Part shown: positions 10,632-22,190 of the stretch, piece by piece
Numbering within the stretch: position 1 is the first letter of the stretch
Layout of the letters: each line of letters starts with the position of its first letter
Assembly (NCBI GenBank): GCA_034770075.1
Contig: CM068383.1
Span: 10,443,778 to 10,507,777 of the forward strand
DNA from: Aralia elata
Lineage: Eukaryota; Streptophyta; Magnoliopsida; Apiales; Araliaceae
Length of the DNA stretch: 64,000 nt
Direction of reading: 5' to 3'
The notes under the pieces: generated by a model
Database searches by the model: none
Told to the model about the DNA's origin: nothing
What the model saw: the letters and a program-made list of their open reading frames with translations, nothing else
Translations under genes and position numbers: made by a program

Positions 10632-12917
10632 GAGCAATGTCAGAGGGCGTTTCAGACCATTAAGAAACAATTGACGGAGGCACCAGTGCTGGTACCCCCG
10701 AAGGATGGGATCCCTCTGTTTATGTATATATCGGTAAATGCCATCGCGATGGGATGTATGTTGGGACAGAAAAATGAGGCGGGAAAAGAGCAGGCCATCT
10801 ATTACCTCAGCAAAAGATTTAGCCAATGTGAGCAGAATTACACTCCCATTGAGAAGACCTGTTGTGCTCTGGCCTGGGCTGCAGGGAGATTACAGCACTA
10901 CCTCCATGGGCATACAACGTACCTGATATCAAGAATGGATCCCCTGAAATATATTTTCGAAAGGCCCATGCTGAATTGTCGACTATCAAGATGGCAGTTA
11001 ATTTTACAACAGTTTGACATGGTGTACGTGACCCAGAAGGCCATGAAAGGGCAGGGAATTGCAGATCAGTTGGCAGAAGCCCCGGCAGGAGGGATGGAGC
11101 CATTAGAAACTCCTCTCCCGGGCGAGGATATATTTTGGGTATCGCGCGAAAAATGTGATGACGAGGGACAATTTTGGAAGCTGTATTTTGATGGTGCCAT
11201 GAATGCCGAGGGGGCAGGAGCCGGAGCGGTCCTAGTCTCTATCACCGGAGAACAATACCCCGTGGCCACTAAACTTCGTTTCAGCAATTCGAACAACACC
11301 GCTGAATACGAGGGGTGTATCTTGGGACTCCGATTGGCCCGTGACATGGGAGTAAAAAGACTAGCGGTGTTCGGGGATTCAGAATTGGTAATCAGACAAG
11401 CAATTGGGGTATACAACACTAAGAAGCTTCGGTTACTTCCATACCATCGTTGTGTTACCCAGTTGATGCAAGAGTTCGAAGATATCGCTTTTCGACATAT
11501 TCCCCGGGGGCGGAATGATTTTACAGATGCATTGGCAACCCTGGCTTCCTTAATCCATATAATCAAAAGGAAGGACATTCCACAGATCGAGATAGCTGTA
11601 CAGAATGCCCCGGCATATGAGGAGCATGTCGCAGTACTGTCAGACGAGGTGGTTGTGCCAAGGCAGGCTTGGTATCACGATATAAGGGAGTATTTGAGGG
11701 ATAGATCCATTCCCGACCAGGCGAGTCGAACTGAGAGGATGAGAATTCAAAGGATGGCCATGAAATTTTACCTGAGTGGGGATTCACTCTACAAGAGGGA
11801 TGCTGGGTTGGGACTGTTGCAGTGCGTAGATGAAACACAGGCCCGAAAGATTATGAATGAAATACATGGTGGAGTGTGTGGGCCCCATATGAGTGGACCG
11901 ACGCTTGCCAAAAAGATTTTGAGGACAGGGCATTATTGGTTGACGCTGAGGGCCGATTGCGAAGATCATGTCAAACGGTGTTATCAATGTCAGGCGCACG
12001 GTAATGTGATCCATACGCCTCCCAATGAACTGCACTGTATGACCTCCCCGTGGCCATTTTCAATGTGGGGAATGGATGTAATTGGACCAATAGAGCCCAA
12101 AGCAAGCAACGGGCATCGATTCATCTTCGTCATGATCGATTATTTCACCAAATGGGTAGAGGCAGCTTCTTTCCCTAAAGTAACTCAGGAGGTCATCGTC
12201 AGCTTCATCAGGAATAATGTCATTTGTCGATATGGGCAACCTGAGGTTTTGGTATCCGACAATGCCAAGAACTTGAATAACGCCCTCATGAAGGGGTTGT
12301 GCGACCAGTTTAAGATCAAACACCTCAATTCTGTTATTTACCGTCCCAAAATGAATGGGGCAGTGGAGGCTGCCAATAAGAACATCAAGAAGATCATGGC
12401 AAAAATGTCTGCTAATCATCGGGGATGGCCAGATCTGTTACCCCTCACCTTGCTAGCCTACCGAACGTCAACGCGTACTTCCACAGGGGCAACCCCTTAC
12501 GCCTTGGTATATGGAATGGAGGCTGTCCTGCCAGTTGAAGTTGAGATGGCGTCCCTCAGAATAGTGATCGATGCTCAGATAAGCGAGGAGGATTGGATGC
12601 AAAGCCGATACGACCAATTGGCCCTAATTGATGAAAGGAGGGTGGCTGCTGTTTGGCACGGCCAGCTATATCAACAGAGGATCTCCCAATCATACGACAA
12701 AAGGATCAGGCCTCGGAAAGTCAAGGAGAATGACCTGGTGCTAAAGAGAGTCATGTCTTGTCAGGACGAAGCCAAGGGGAAGTTTGCCCCGAATTGGGAA
12801 GGACCATTCGTGATTAAGAAAGTGCTATCCGGAGGAGCCCTCATATTGCAAGAAATGGATGGTGAGGTATTTCCACAACCCCTCAATTCTGACTCGGTGA
12901 AGCGGTTCTACGCTTAA
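10629..12917 (+). CDS. RNase H (two domains) and integrase
   Basis: Continuous to a TAA at 12915-12917; the first ATG in frame is 10671 but the protein is really the C-terminal part of the polyprotein. From 10671: residues about 1-150 are the ordinary gypsy RNase H ('YYLSKRFSQCEQNYTPIEK', 'RWQLILQQFD'), probably degraded; residues about 168-300 are a second, archaeal-type RNase H with 'LYFDGAMN', 'NTAEYEG', 'GDSELV' and a final N-D-x-T-D-A-L-A motif, a Tat hallmark. Integrase follows: an H-H-C-C zinc region (about 395-445), then a DD35E core with Asp469, Asp530 and Glu566. A C-terminal 'VLKRV..NWEGPFVIKKV' segment resembles the usual gypsy integrase tail. Confidence 0.92.
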   Translation, partial: YEQCQRAFQTIKKQLTEAPVLVPPKDGIPLFMYISVNAIAMGCMLGQKNEAGKEQAIYYLSKRFSQCEQNYTPIEKTCCALAWAAGRLQHYLHGHTTYLISRMDPLKYIFERPMLNCRLSRWQLILQQFDMVYVTQKAMKGQGIADQLAEAPAGGMEPLETPLPGEDIFWVSREKCDDEGQFWKLYFDGAMNAEGAGAGAVLVSITGEQYPVATKLRFSNSNNTAEYEGCILGLRLARDMGVKRLAVFGDSELVIRQAIGVYNTKKLRLLPYHRCVTQLMQEFEDIAFRHIPRGRNDFTDALATLASLIHIIKRKDIPQIEIAVQNAPAYEEHVAVLSDEVVVPRQAWYHDIREYLRDRSIPDQASRTERMRIQRMAMKFYLSGDSLYKRDAGLGLLQCVDETQARKIMNEIHGGVCGPHMSGPTLAKKILRTGHYWLTLRADCEDHVKRCYQCQAHGNVIHTPPNELHCMTSPWPFSMWGMDVIGPIEPKASNGHRFIFVMIDYFTKWVEAASFPKVTQEVIVSFIRNNVICRYGQPEVLVSDNAKNLNNALMKGLCDQFKIKHLNSVIYRPKMNGAVEAANKNIKKIMAKMSANHRGWPDLLPLTLLAYRTSTRTSTGATPYALVYGMEAVLPVEVEMASLRIVIDAQISEEDWMQSRYDQLALIDERRVAAVWHGQLYQQRISQSYDKRIRPRKVKENDLVLKRVMSCQDEAKGKFAPNWEGPFVIKKVLSGGALILQEMDGEVFPQPLNSDSVKRFYA

Positions 12918-13427
12918 ATCATCAGTTCTTTTTTCCTTTGAGAGCGAACTACGTAGGACCTGATCTCCCAACTTGTGGGGGTACGTAGGCAGCCATCATG
13001 GCGCGGTCCGATCCTTTAAAAAAATAATCCTTTCCCTAACCAAAACCAATTTTCGATAGCCAGATAAAACCTTCCTACACCCTCAAAACCTTCCCGAAAC
13101 TAACTGCCTAACCAGTTTCATCCCAGAATACATACCCTGATCCAACCCAAACAGTTATCCAAAATCTGAGATTCAATCCGACGAAATCAAAAGGTGTGCG
13201 GCAATATCTGTCAAATCTCCATCAAGTCTTGAGGAAAGAAAGAAGGCGAAATGTCAAAATCATGGTCAGTTGGATAAAATGATGATCCAATGGAGGGCAA
13301 TGATACGACAAAAGGGGAAAATGACTAAATTTAAATGCATGTCTATATATATAAGTCCTTTTATTACAAGATTTCTCTTTCAATAACTGATGAAACCAAC
13401 ATAGTCTATGCAGGAAATAAAATAATC
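12918..13427 (+). other. 3' flank of pol, non-coding
   Basis: No gene. Just after the pol stop lies a twin-palindrome segment (about 12950-12998) with two CTACGTAGG/TACGTAGG words separated by a G-rich loop; I recall the same arrangement downstream of pol in other plant Tat elements, so it may be a conserved RNA signal. The rest is AT-rich. Confidence 0.5.
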
Positions 13428-14996
13428 TACAAATCTGAAACTAGCCGAAGCAGGATGGACAGGGTGGTGGATAGATCTGAAGCATCAGCATCTCCTGCAA
13501 TCTGCTGCCCCATCATATCAATACGATCCAGTAAAGCGGTAGCTCGGCTGACAGTCCCAAAATGAGCATCTACCACTGCCCTGGTCTGAAATACAATGGC
13601 CTCTCTATCAGCAATGGCAGAGCATCTCTAGCCCGAATGGCCTCATCTCTCTCGGCAAGGGCGGCATCCCTCTCGGCTTCAGTAGTAATCAGGGCCAGGC
13701 GGAGTCGGGAATCCTCAGCGACCCGACTCGGGGCAGAATCGGCTGAAATGGAATGGTCTGTGGTATCTTCTGTGAAAATCACTCCAGAGTCCATCAAAGG
13801 CCCCAGTCCGACTCAAACTAGCCGAATCCAGGTCTCCACGCAACCACTGTACGTAGGCAAATGTCTGGATGTGACAGCTCGCACTATATTCGGCAAAGAT
13901 CCTGTGATCCCAAAGCTCGTATACCTGCAATAGATCCCTCTCTGTACAGGATGATATAAGGAATCGGTATGCGGCTGCACCCGCGAAGGGGTGTAAATCC
14001 TGTGTCTGATCAAACTGCCCCATAACCGCCAGGGGATGATAGGTCGTCACGCCCCTTAACCCAGCAATGGGAATGAAATCCATGTCAGGCACATGAGTCA
14101 AGAAGCTCATGAAGGAGCAATAGCCCGAGTAAACCAATAGATGAAAGGGGTCCTCAATGATAGACAAGAATGATGTCCAGGAGGCCACATCAGTACAACT
14201 CGCGGGACGAAGCGAAAACTGCGTGGTTATGTCATGGCTGAAGCAAAAACCCTTGGCGACGGAAATGGCCGATGGGGCTAAGATGACTCATGAACCACAT
14301 ATACAATAAGGTCGAACTCCCTCTGAAGAATCTCCCTCGGAAGGACTGGCAATATGTGGCCGACATATAGGTATCCGCCAATATCATGGGGAGAATGGTG
14401 TGATCCTCCTGAAGGGCCCCAACGGCCGCAACAATCCGCATGTCCAAATGATCGGATCCTGCAGGCAAATACAAAACTGAGATGACACAGGCCATCAGAA
14501 CGCCCACTCGCAAGGCATCCCAGCGCTCCTCGGACACGGAAAAATCACCGAGGAAAAGACGGAAACTGTCAGGTGAGCCAAATCGGTCAATCAAGAATTG
14601 AAGAGGAACCATATGGTCTGATGTGATTACCGGTAATAAGACAGCACTCCGCAAACCGGTGAAAGTCAAGAATTGACGGCGCATGGAACCAACGGTAACC
14701 CTAGCACAGGGACCATCCAACGGCAAGCCGGTGAAGCGAGCATACTCCTCAAGGGTGGGGGTCAGCTCTACTGTCCCAAACCTAAACACCTGACGGGCAG
14801 GGGCCCAATAGCTCAGAAGACCATCCACAAAGCCCGCTGGCACCCGGAAGGTTAATAAGGACCAAGAATGTCCCAAAAGACCATCTACGATAACCCTATC
14901 TGCTGGCAGTAGACTGTCCAACCAGCGGAAGAGGCTGCCAACCAACCCTGTGGGAGGAGTGGAATCCAAACGAACCACGACATCTGAGGACGACAT
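13428..14996 (-). pseudogene. Antisense DUF7745-like gene, frame-broken
   Basis: Read on the minus strand from an ATG at 14996 to a TAG at 13428-13430. The first segment (to about 14250) matches plant DUF7745 proteins: 'VFRFGTVELTPTLEEYARF', 'SEERWDALRVGVLMACVIS', 'ILPMILADTYMS' and 'FRGSSTLLYMWFMSHL' are the family landmarks. The frame breaks at a T-run near 14250; the middle segment (about 14240-13715) continues the family ('GVTTYHPLAVMGQF'), then a short Glu/Arg/Ala-rich coiled coil, a second break near 13605 and a final segment to 13428. A pyrimidine tract plus CAG lies directly before the ATG, so an upstream exon is possible. Function is unknown; such antisense extra genes are a known Tat trait. 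Confidence 0.72.
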
Positions 14997-15209
14997 CTGT
15001 GAAAAAATAGTATCAAAAAAGACTGTACAGGGGTCATTCTCTACCCATAAATAAAAAGCATGCATCATACAGTTAATAATAAAGCAGGTGAATCCCATAG
15101 AGATGAAAAGAAACTGTGCGTAAATAAATAAATGAGTTCAGTACATAGTGCATAAATGAAAAAGAAATCTAAGCAGGTGCCGATACAAAGGGCCCTATCC
15201 TATCCTGGT

Positions 15210-17182
15210 CTAAATAAAATCAGTATCATCTATGAAAGCAGGATCCTCGAACTGATCCCCCGGAGTCGTCGAGCTCGGAGGACCAAAGTTCATATCAGGG
15301 ATGTAGGGATGCGCTGTGGCATCAGATGAACTCGGGCCTGCATCATAACCTGCACCGTCAGGATCGTAGGTGTAAGCCTCCTCCGGGGTCCCGGCCCAAC
15401 CCCCGAATAAACAGCGACAACTGATCCACCTGACGGGTCAATGTGGCGATCTGCTCAGCGTGGGTAGGGGTCCGAACACAGGCAGCCCAATCGGTCATCG
15501 TAACCGAGCCTGGAACCATGTCTCCAAGAAAGAAAGTGGCCCGAGTCTGGGGACCGATGGTACGAGGTATCCACCAAGTCCTGAAAGCCTCACTCGTACT
15601 GGGGCCTGTGGAAAGCATCCGACCATTCCTCCCCGGCGAGCATGATCTCCGAGGGCTGAGAATCCAGCGGCCAGAAAGTAGTGAAAGAAAGGGAGTGCGG
15701 GATGCGGATCTCCCCAGTGACGCATCTGAATGCGCGCTCTCCCAAATACATCACCCAGCCTCCAACACTCTGCAAAGTGAGGCGACGGGTGGAAAGCTCG
15801 AACTCCGGGCCGGAAGGATGCCCGTCAGCAAACCCCACAGTCAGATGATCGGAGAGGTAGGGAATCCAGACGACATCGGCAGCCGTGATCAACTCCAGCT
15901 GAATACGACAATGTGCAAAGCTGCCCGACACGGGGACCTCCTCCAGAGTACTGTGATGCCATCGCCGACCCCGAGGATAAGTGTCCGGGCCCAGAGTAGT
16001 GATAGGCCTCAGACATGGCAGCCGCTCGTAAGCCCAGAACTGTGAATAGAAACAAGGCAAGGCATGAGTCACTATCAAATACAGAAAAGAGATGAAAGGA
16101 AAAGAAATACAGTAAGAGAGAGGAGGAGGGGACTCACCAACAGAAAGTGGTAGAAGCCGAGCCAGGCTCAGTCTGTCCCTCTGAGCGTAGACGCATGCCA
16201 TGGAGGAAATAGGCAAAGGTGAATGACCCCCAGTCATAGTCACCGATGCGGTCCACGTCTCTGACCGCTCCTACGACGCTGAAATGAATGGTGGAGGAGT
16301 TGTTCCCCAGAAAACAACCCCTCATGATGGTCAGGAACAGGCGTCGTAGCAGAATGTCCCTGGTGCCCTGATCCGCGGGAATGGGCAGTGCGTACAGACC
16401 CCCAACGGCATCGACGGCCAAAGCCCCGGACCGAATACTACGGGCCTTGAAGACCCGATCATCAGCAGCGAAGCCTAGCAAAGCTCGAACCTCCACTGGA
16501 GTGATATCAAGATCCAGGGGGACACGGGACCCAGTGAACTCTATGCCCGTAATGTACCTCCAATCCCAGGGGGTCAGCACGACCTCGCAGTCAAGAAGAT
16601 GGAGAGACTGCGTATGGTGGAACCATCGCTCGGATAAAGCCCTCATGTAACCCCAGGGGCACTGACGGGGAATGATAGTGAAGAAATGTCGAAAGCCCCA
16701 AGAGTCCACCATCTCCCGGTAATCACTATGCAGGGCCGCGTAGAGAGAGTAAATGTTGAACCAATTACCCCTCGGCTGGGTAAACTCAGGCACCTGTGAA
16801 AATCACCAATGGGTCAATTCAGATAGAACCGGAAATTGAGAAATCAAGAACAAATGAAAAGCCGAATCGAGGATACCTCATTAGCCACAAGAGATGCCGA
16901 GGGATGACGACTGAGATCCCGACCCAATAGATCGGGTATCTGGACAGAAGCGCCAGATAAGGCGCGATGAGTGGGGGGAGCTGATGTGCTGGAAGACGGC
17001 TCCTCCACCGCAACCTCCGGAGGAGCAACCTCCTCAACGCCCGGGTGATCAGGGCGGATGACAGACTCCGCCAAGCGACGAGCCTGACGGGTACGAGGGG
17101 GAATAGGGGCAGGTGCAGCCCTACGACGGCGAACACCCGAAGTCCGAGAGGCGGAGGAGCTACTGGGCGCATCACGATCCAT
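15210..17182 (-). pseudogene. Antisense plant-mobile-domain gene, spliced, frame-broken
   Basis: Minus-strand gene with ATG at 17182. Exon 1 (17182-16877) encodes a basic, Ser/Pro-rich leader of about 100 residues; donor GAG|GTATCC. Exon 2 (16793-16138, acceptor TTTTCACAG) and exon 3 (from 16039, acceptor TATTCACAG, donor GTGAGT) encode an aminotransferase-like plant mobile domain: 'LSERWFHHTQSLHL', 'LTPWDWRYITGIEF', 'YDWGSFTFAYFLHGM' and 'FWAYERLPCLRP' are its landmarks. Frame breaks are visible near 16155, 15592 and 15390, after which an acidic tail runs to a TAG at 15210-15212. Host proteins with this domain (MAIN/MAIL type) act in silencing and genome stability; its role in a retrotransposon is unknown. 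Confidence 0.75.
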
Positions 17183-17921
17183 AGCTGGAATAGAACGGGC
17201 GAGAAAGAAGGTAAGTTCCCTTTTAAAATTATGTAATGAACATTTTAAATTTCTAGCCTCATCATATGATTAATGCAACATGATGCATGGTTATGGTAAA
17301 AAAAAAAAAAAATAAATAAAAAAAAAAAAAAATTGGCAGAGTTCCGTTTGTAAAATGGACATCCCAGGCATAAGCCAAACGTGTTTTCCATCAATCAAAG
17401 CCTCAAACAGATTTAAATTGCATTCATTATGTGTAATTACATCATGTAATGCATGTTTCTCTTGCAGAAAAGGAATAACAATATGTGGGACCGCCTCATG
17501 AACATAAAATAGGACCCACACAGTTAATACATAGCATGTGCATATGATAGTACATTACATAGCATTGTAAAGCATACATTTTATCTCTAAACATGCAAAT
17601 AGGCAAATGTATAGCAAAACATTGACGAAATTGAAAAGTGACCGGTCAAAGTGTTACCTGTAGCGTGAAGATCAATCCTACCGGAATAGTTTTTGCAGGA
17701 AAGTTGAAAAATCGACAAAAGACCCTTGCGAACAAGCAAAAATCGAGAGAATCTCTGAGGATTGCAAGTTGAAAGTGACAGATCTGGAGGAGGCGCGTTG
17801 GTTATAAGACCCGATCTTGGCCGCAGATCAATCTGCGGCTGGCCGCAGATCCATCCGCGGCTGGCCCTGATGGGCCCCACCTTGCTCCCTTGAAGCCATT
17901 TGACGTGTTGAAGTGAAAAGT
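17183..17921. other. Upstream region of the antisense genes
   Basis: No gene. It holds an A-rich run (17300-17332), AT-rich DNA, and at about 17815-17875 a second cluster of 'gccgcagat..atctgcggc' words like those in the LTR. On the minus strand it would be promoter and leader for the antisense genes; on the plus strand an AAG|GTAAGT donor-like site lies at about 17209-17217. Confidence 0.5.
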
Positions 17922-18805
17922 TTACGCGATGGGTGACCGGCGACGATACCCGGCCCCGACATGACGATCGACCGGCGACGATAACCGGCGATCACGAGAT
18001 GGATGTCCGGCGACGATAACCGGCTCCGACAGATAACCAACCGGCGACGATAACCGGGGGTTACGCGATGGGTGACCGGCGACGATACCCGGCCCCGACA
18101 TGACGATCGACCGGCGACGATAACCGGCGATCACGAGATGGATGTCCGGCGACGATAACCGGCTCCGACAGATAACCAACCGGCGACGATAACCGGGGGT
18201 TACGCGATGGGTGACCGGCGACGATAACCGGCCCCGACATGACGATTCGACCGGCGACGATAACCGGCGATCACGAGATGGATGTCCGGCGACGATAACC
18301 GGCTCCGACAGATAACCAACCGGCGACGATAACCGGGGGTTACGCGATGGGTGACCGGCGACGATACCCGGCCCCGACGTGACGATCGACCGGCGACGAT
18401 AACCGGCGATCACGAGATGGATGTCCGGCGACGATAACCGGCTCCGACAGATAACCAACCGGCGACGATAACCGGGGGTTACGCGATGGGTGACCGGCGA
18501 CGATACCCGGCCCCGACATGACGATCGACCGGCGACGATAACCGGTGATCACGAGATGGATGTCCGGCGACGATAACCGGCTCCGACAGATAACCAACCG
18601 GCGACGATAACCGGGGGTTACGCGATGGGTGACCGGCGACGATACCCGGCCCCGACGAGACGATCGACCGGCGACGATAACCGGCGATCATGAGATGGAT
18701 GTCCGGCGACGATAACCGGCTCCGACAAGATAACCAACCGGCGACGATAACCGGGGGTTACGAGATGGGTGGCCGGCGACGATACCCGGCCCCGAACGAG
18801 ACGAT
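17922..18805. repeat. 139-bp higher-order minisatellite
   Basis: Repeat starts (a 'ttacgcgat' or 'ttacgagat' word) fall at 17922, 18061, 18200, 18340, 18479, 18618 and 18758, giving six full units of 139-140 bases and a partial seventh. Each unit is made of four degenerate subunits of about 35 bases that share 'ccggcgacgata.ccgg'. The array is GC-rich in an AT-rich neighbourhood. Tandem arrays close to the 3' LTR are typical of Retand-type Tat elements and can seed satellite DNA. Confidence 0.95.
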
Positions 18806-19020
18806 AGATTGAAAGAGTGAACCCAAAGACTAACAAACACGGTCAAGGGGTTGATACATTGACACTCTTACGAATGTCTTGCATGCATTACATCTTATGT
18901 TGCACCATAAGCTATATGAGTGGCATCATGTATGTACTGTCATTCTTACGCACTATCATTCATGCATCGAGTGTCTATTCTTTATCCTGTTCATTTCATT
19001 TATCATTTCATAAACATGAT
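18806..19020. other. Spacer between minisatellite and polypurine tract
   Basis: About 215 AT-rich bases; no gene or repeat recognised. Confidence 0.5.
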
Positions 19021-19033
19021 AAAGAGGGGCAGC
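19021..19033 (+). other. Polypurine tract of the Tat element
   Basis: The purine-rich 'aaagaggggcagc' directly abuts the TG of the 3' LTR, the expected place for plus-strand priming. Confidence 0.85.
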
Positions 19034-21120
19034 TGTAGACACCCAAATTTTGCGTTTCCTTCTACTAACCATGACAAGAGGGCGAAATCGTCAATTGAAC
19101 CGGCTTGCGGGAGCAAAGGAGCGGGCACAAGGGCGAGCGCCCGGCACCGCCGCAATGTTTTGGGCAACCCAAGTTTACGTGACAATAAAGCCGTCCGAGG
19201 CAGGCATTTCCGAATGAGGTGGCACGTCTCCCGGAAATTCCCGGACTGCAGAATACGAGCCTGTCAGCGAAAACTGACGTTGCGGCATGAAAATCGAGGC
19301 GTGGCACGAAAATCGAGAAAGTCAAGCCCGCCAGCCGCGGATAGATCTGCGGCCAAGTGGGTGCGCCAGCACGGAAACCAGGAAATCAGCACTACCAGCT
19401 GAGTGCGATGGGAGGCGCGCCAGCTGGCCAGCCGCAGATCCATCTGCGGCCAGCCGCAGATAGATCTGCGGCTGGCTTTGGCCAGCCTATTTAAGCCCAG
19501 CTTCGGGCAGCATACAGGAGGTTCAGCAGTTTGGCGGAAGAAGAAGGAAATCAGCAGCAGTTTTAGATCGGAAATAGGGAGAAATAGCACAAATTCTTGC
19601 AACAATTGAGAAAAAAAAGAGAGGAAGTTCCTTTGTTGTTAGATTATATCAATACATCTCATATTTCAATCAAACACACAAGTTTCTACACAATTTTGGT
19701 AGCATTTGCAAGGTGAAAATCTCATTATTTTTGCAACTTCTATCTTGACATTTGGCTAATTTGATTGCAATTTTCAAGAATATTGTTGAACAATCATGGA
19801 TTAGGGATTATTGGTGAGGGTTCCGTTGGAACAAAATTCTTCCTAATAATCCGATGATATCTAATTGATGAAATTTCTAGCTTATTTATGGGTATATATT
19901 AGGCGTAGCTTGATTGATTGTATGTTTGGGATGTGTTAGGCAATCTACGTTGTTGTTATTGTAGTATTCATTTTGTGAGTATGTAATAATCGTGGTTGTG
20001 AGCCTAGGAATGCGACCCCGTGGTCCAAATCCGATGATGGACGTTTTGATACATGTAATGGATGCAAGGTACTCGTTTTGTTGTAACATGTAATCGTTGG
20101 GTCTTAAAACGACGCTAGAGCGAGAATCGGGTTTAAGGCCCCGTAATAGTAAAATATGTGATTGTTGGCGTTAGGGGATATTTTGATGGCTTACATGCCC
20201 ATGAATAGCCCCGACGCGTGTTCATGCTTGATTAAATCTTGTGACACAAAAAATTGATTTCAAAGCTAAACGATAAGATTTTCATAAAATCAATCAAAGT
20301 AGGGTATTAGCATCACGAGGCTTAAAATTGAAAGTGCAAATGAATGTCGATTCCTCTTTAACGAGAAGGCAAAGAAAAATCGTTTTCCAAAAATCACACA
20401 AATTGATTTTATAAATAAATGGCGTTTTACTAAACCTTGATACATAGGGCGAAAGAGATTCTAGAAATTGCCTACCATTTATGAAAGCAACGTATAAATC
20501 TCGATTCCTATTGTGGCTAAGGTTTAACAAACTCGTGTTTTACCAAAACAAACACTTAATAAAAATTTCATAGCTTTTATCAATTTAAAATCAAATCTTT
20601 CTCAATAAGAAAATAAGGCTTTCTCGTAAACATCGAAAAGACATTTCTAAGCACTCTCAAAACTAAAGCACTATTTTCCCTAAGAAATCCAAATGATTCT
20701 TTCATACAAACTCATCACAACATTCATTTAGGCACACACCCACACACACGCACGCATATACGTTTTATGAATTAAAGGATAGGAAAAGCATCAAGATTGC
20801 GGTAACCGTGTTTCACGGAAGTCGAGGGGTGCCTAACACCTTCCCCTCACTTAAGCAAGCCCCCGAACTCCATGAATCTCGATTCGCAGACCAATTAATT
20901 CGGAGTCACACATGAGCCAGCGATTTATAAAAAACGAAAACTCGGATGAGTTGGTACATCCATTTCAAATATACCAACTGGCGACTCTGGTTAATTGGCT
21001 CATCATAAAAACGATCTTTCAAAACCCCGTCGACATCAATGCCGATCTTTTCCAAAGAATCATTAAATCAAAAGGCAAAAAATTGGAAAAGACTAGAGAA
21101 GCGGAAACCCGGCGTCGACA
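19034..21120 (+). repeat. 3' LTR of the Tat element
   Basis: 2,087 bases, about 99.7% identical by eye to 3218-5306. The differences I found are about six substitutions and two one-base gaps, near the positions equivalent to 4580 and 5115 of the 5' LTR. It is followed by ATGAG (21121-21125). Confidence 0.95.
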
Positions 21121-21604
21121 ATGAGTATTTTTTTATATTAATAGACCCCACTAAATGACTAAATTACTCCTCTATATGTACTTTATCTCATATTTTTGTA
21201 GACAAAAATATTTGTATATTTACTCATCCTTTTAGGGATTAGGGGAGTATATATATGTACAATACATGCATACATGCATATATACATATATACATATGTA
21301 TATGATCTATAGCAAATACTTGTTATGGATCAAAAATGAGCAAACATCATCTCTATTGTTCAATAAAAGATTAAATGATTGAGACTAGAACTGAAAAATC
21401 GGCATCGACTACTAATAGTAGCGGATGACTCATTTACATAACTATCCCTCAAGTCAAGGCTGGACAACCAATAGTATAGGACGAAAAATAAAATAAAACT
21501 GTCGTCCGCTACTAATAATTGCGAACATATATCAGTATACTCTCAGACCAAAACTCACATCGCTTGACAAATTAGGACAAATTATAGCCCTAGGGTTAAA
21601 GGTT

Positions 21605-21770
21605 TATTAACTAGGATTTATGATTTATCAACTAGGTTTAAGATTTATTAACTAGGGTTTAGGATTTATTAACTAGGATTTAGGATTTATTAACTAGGGT
21701 TTAGGATTTATTATTTAGAGTTTAAAATTTATTAATTAAGGTTTAATGTTTATTAATTATTTAGTTTATT
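21605..21770. repeat. 21-bp minisatellite with telomere-like core
   Basis: About seven to eight copies of 'attaactagggtttaggattt' with decay towards the right end. The AGGGTTTAG core resembles the plant telomere unit but the period is 21, so this is an interstitial minisatellite. Confidence 0.85.
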
Positions 21771-22122
21771 TAATATAGAATAGTTAACTAAGAATTTAAT
21801 ATAATACTATTATATAATTTAAGAGCTTGCTACATAATTGAACTATAATACATATATATATATATATATATATATTGTTCTTCATCCGGTAATAATACTA
21901 GCAGATGGTTTAATACAATATTATTATGTAGTTTAATCTAGGGGCTTTATGGTAACAAGTTTGTCCACTAATAGTGGCAGATTCCGCTATTATTAGTGGC
22001 AGATGACTTTTATTTTTTTATTATTATTTTTCAAATCTTGGTCGTTAGTTGCTACAATAGAGGATATTGATGGTGTATGTCATATTTTCCTCCATAATCA
22101 ATACTTGTTATGTATTACACCC

Positions 22123-22123
22123 C

Positions 22124-22188
<65 letters not shown>
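22123..22188. repeat. (TA)n microsatellite
   Basis: A nearly pure AT run with a single C interruption. Confidence 0.95.

Positions 22189-22190
<2 letters not shown>

Larger units (their letters stand above)
3218..21120 (+). mobile_element. Complete Tat/Retand-type Ty3-gypsy LTR retrotransposon
   Basis: A 17.9-kb element bounded by two long direct LTRs (TG...CA) and a 5-bp ATGAG duplication. In order it carries: LTR, primer-binding site, gag, protease with G-patch, intron, reverse transcriptase, two RNase H domains, integrase, two antisense genes, a 139-bp minisatellite, polypurine tract, LTR. Two RNase H domains in one polyprotein, the G-patch, the pro-RT intron, extra antisense ORFs and tandem repeats near the 3' end are known traits of the plant Tat lineage (Ogre/Retand). 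By eye the LTRs differ by about six substitutions and two one-base indels over 2.09 kb, so insertion was recent. Several one-base frame breaks make this copy, as printed, unable to produce all its proteins. Confidence 0.93.

Noticed and set aside
17922..18691. Arg/Ser-rich repeat proteins read from the minisatellite
   Set aside because: Frames arise from the 139-bp repeat itself; the period is not a multiple of three, so no fixed protein repeat is maintained.
17922..18805. CRISPR-like regular repeat
   Set aside because: Units are contiguous 139-mers with no unique spacers, in a plant retrotransposon; it is a minisatellite.
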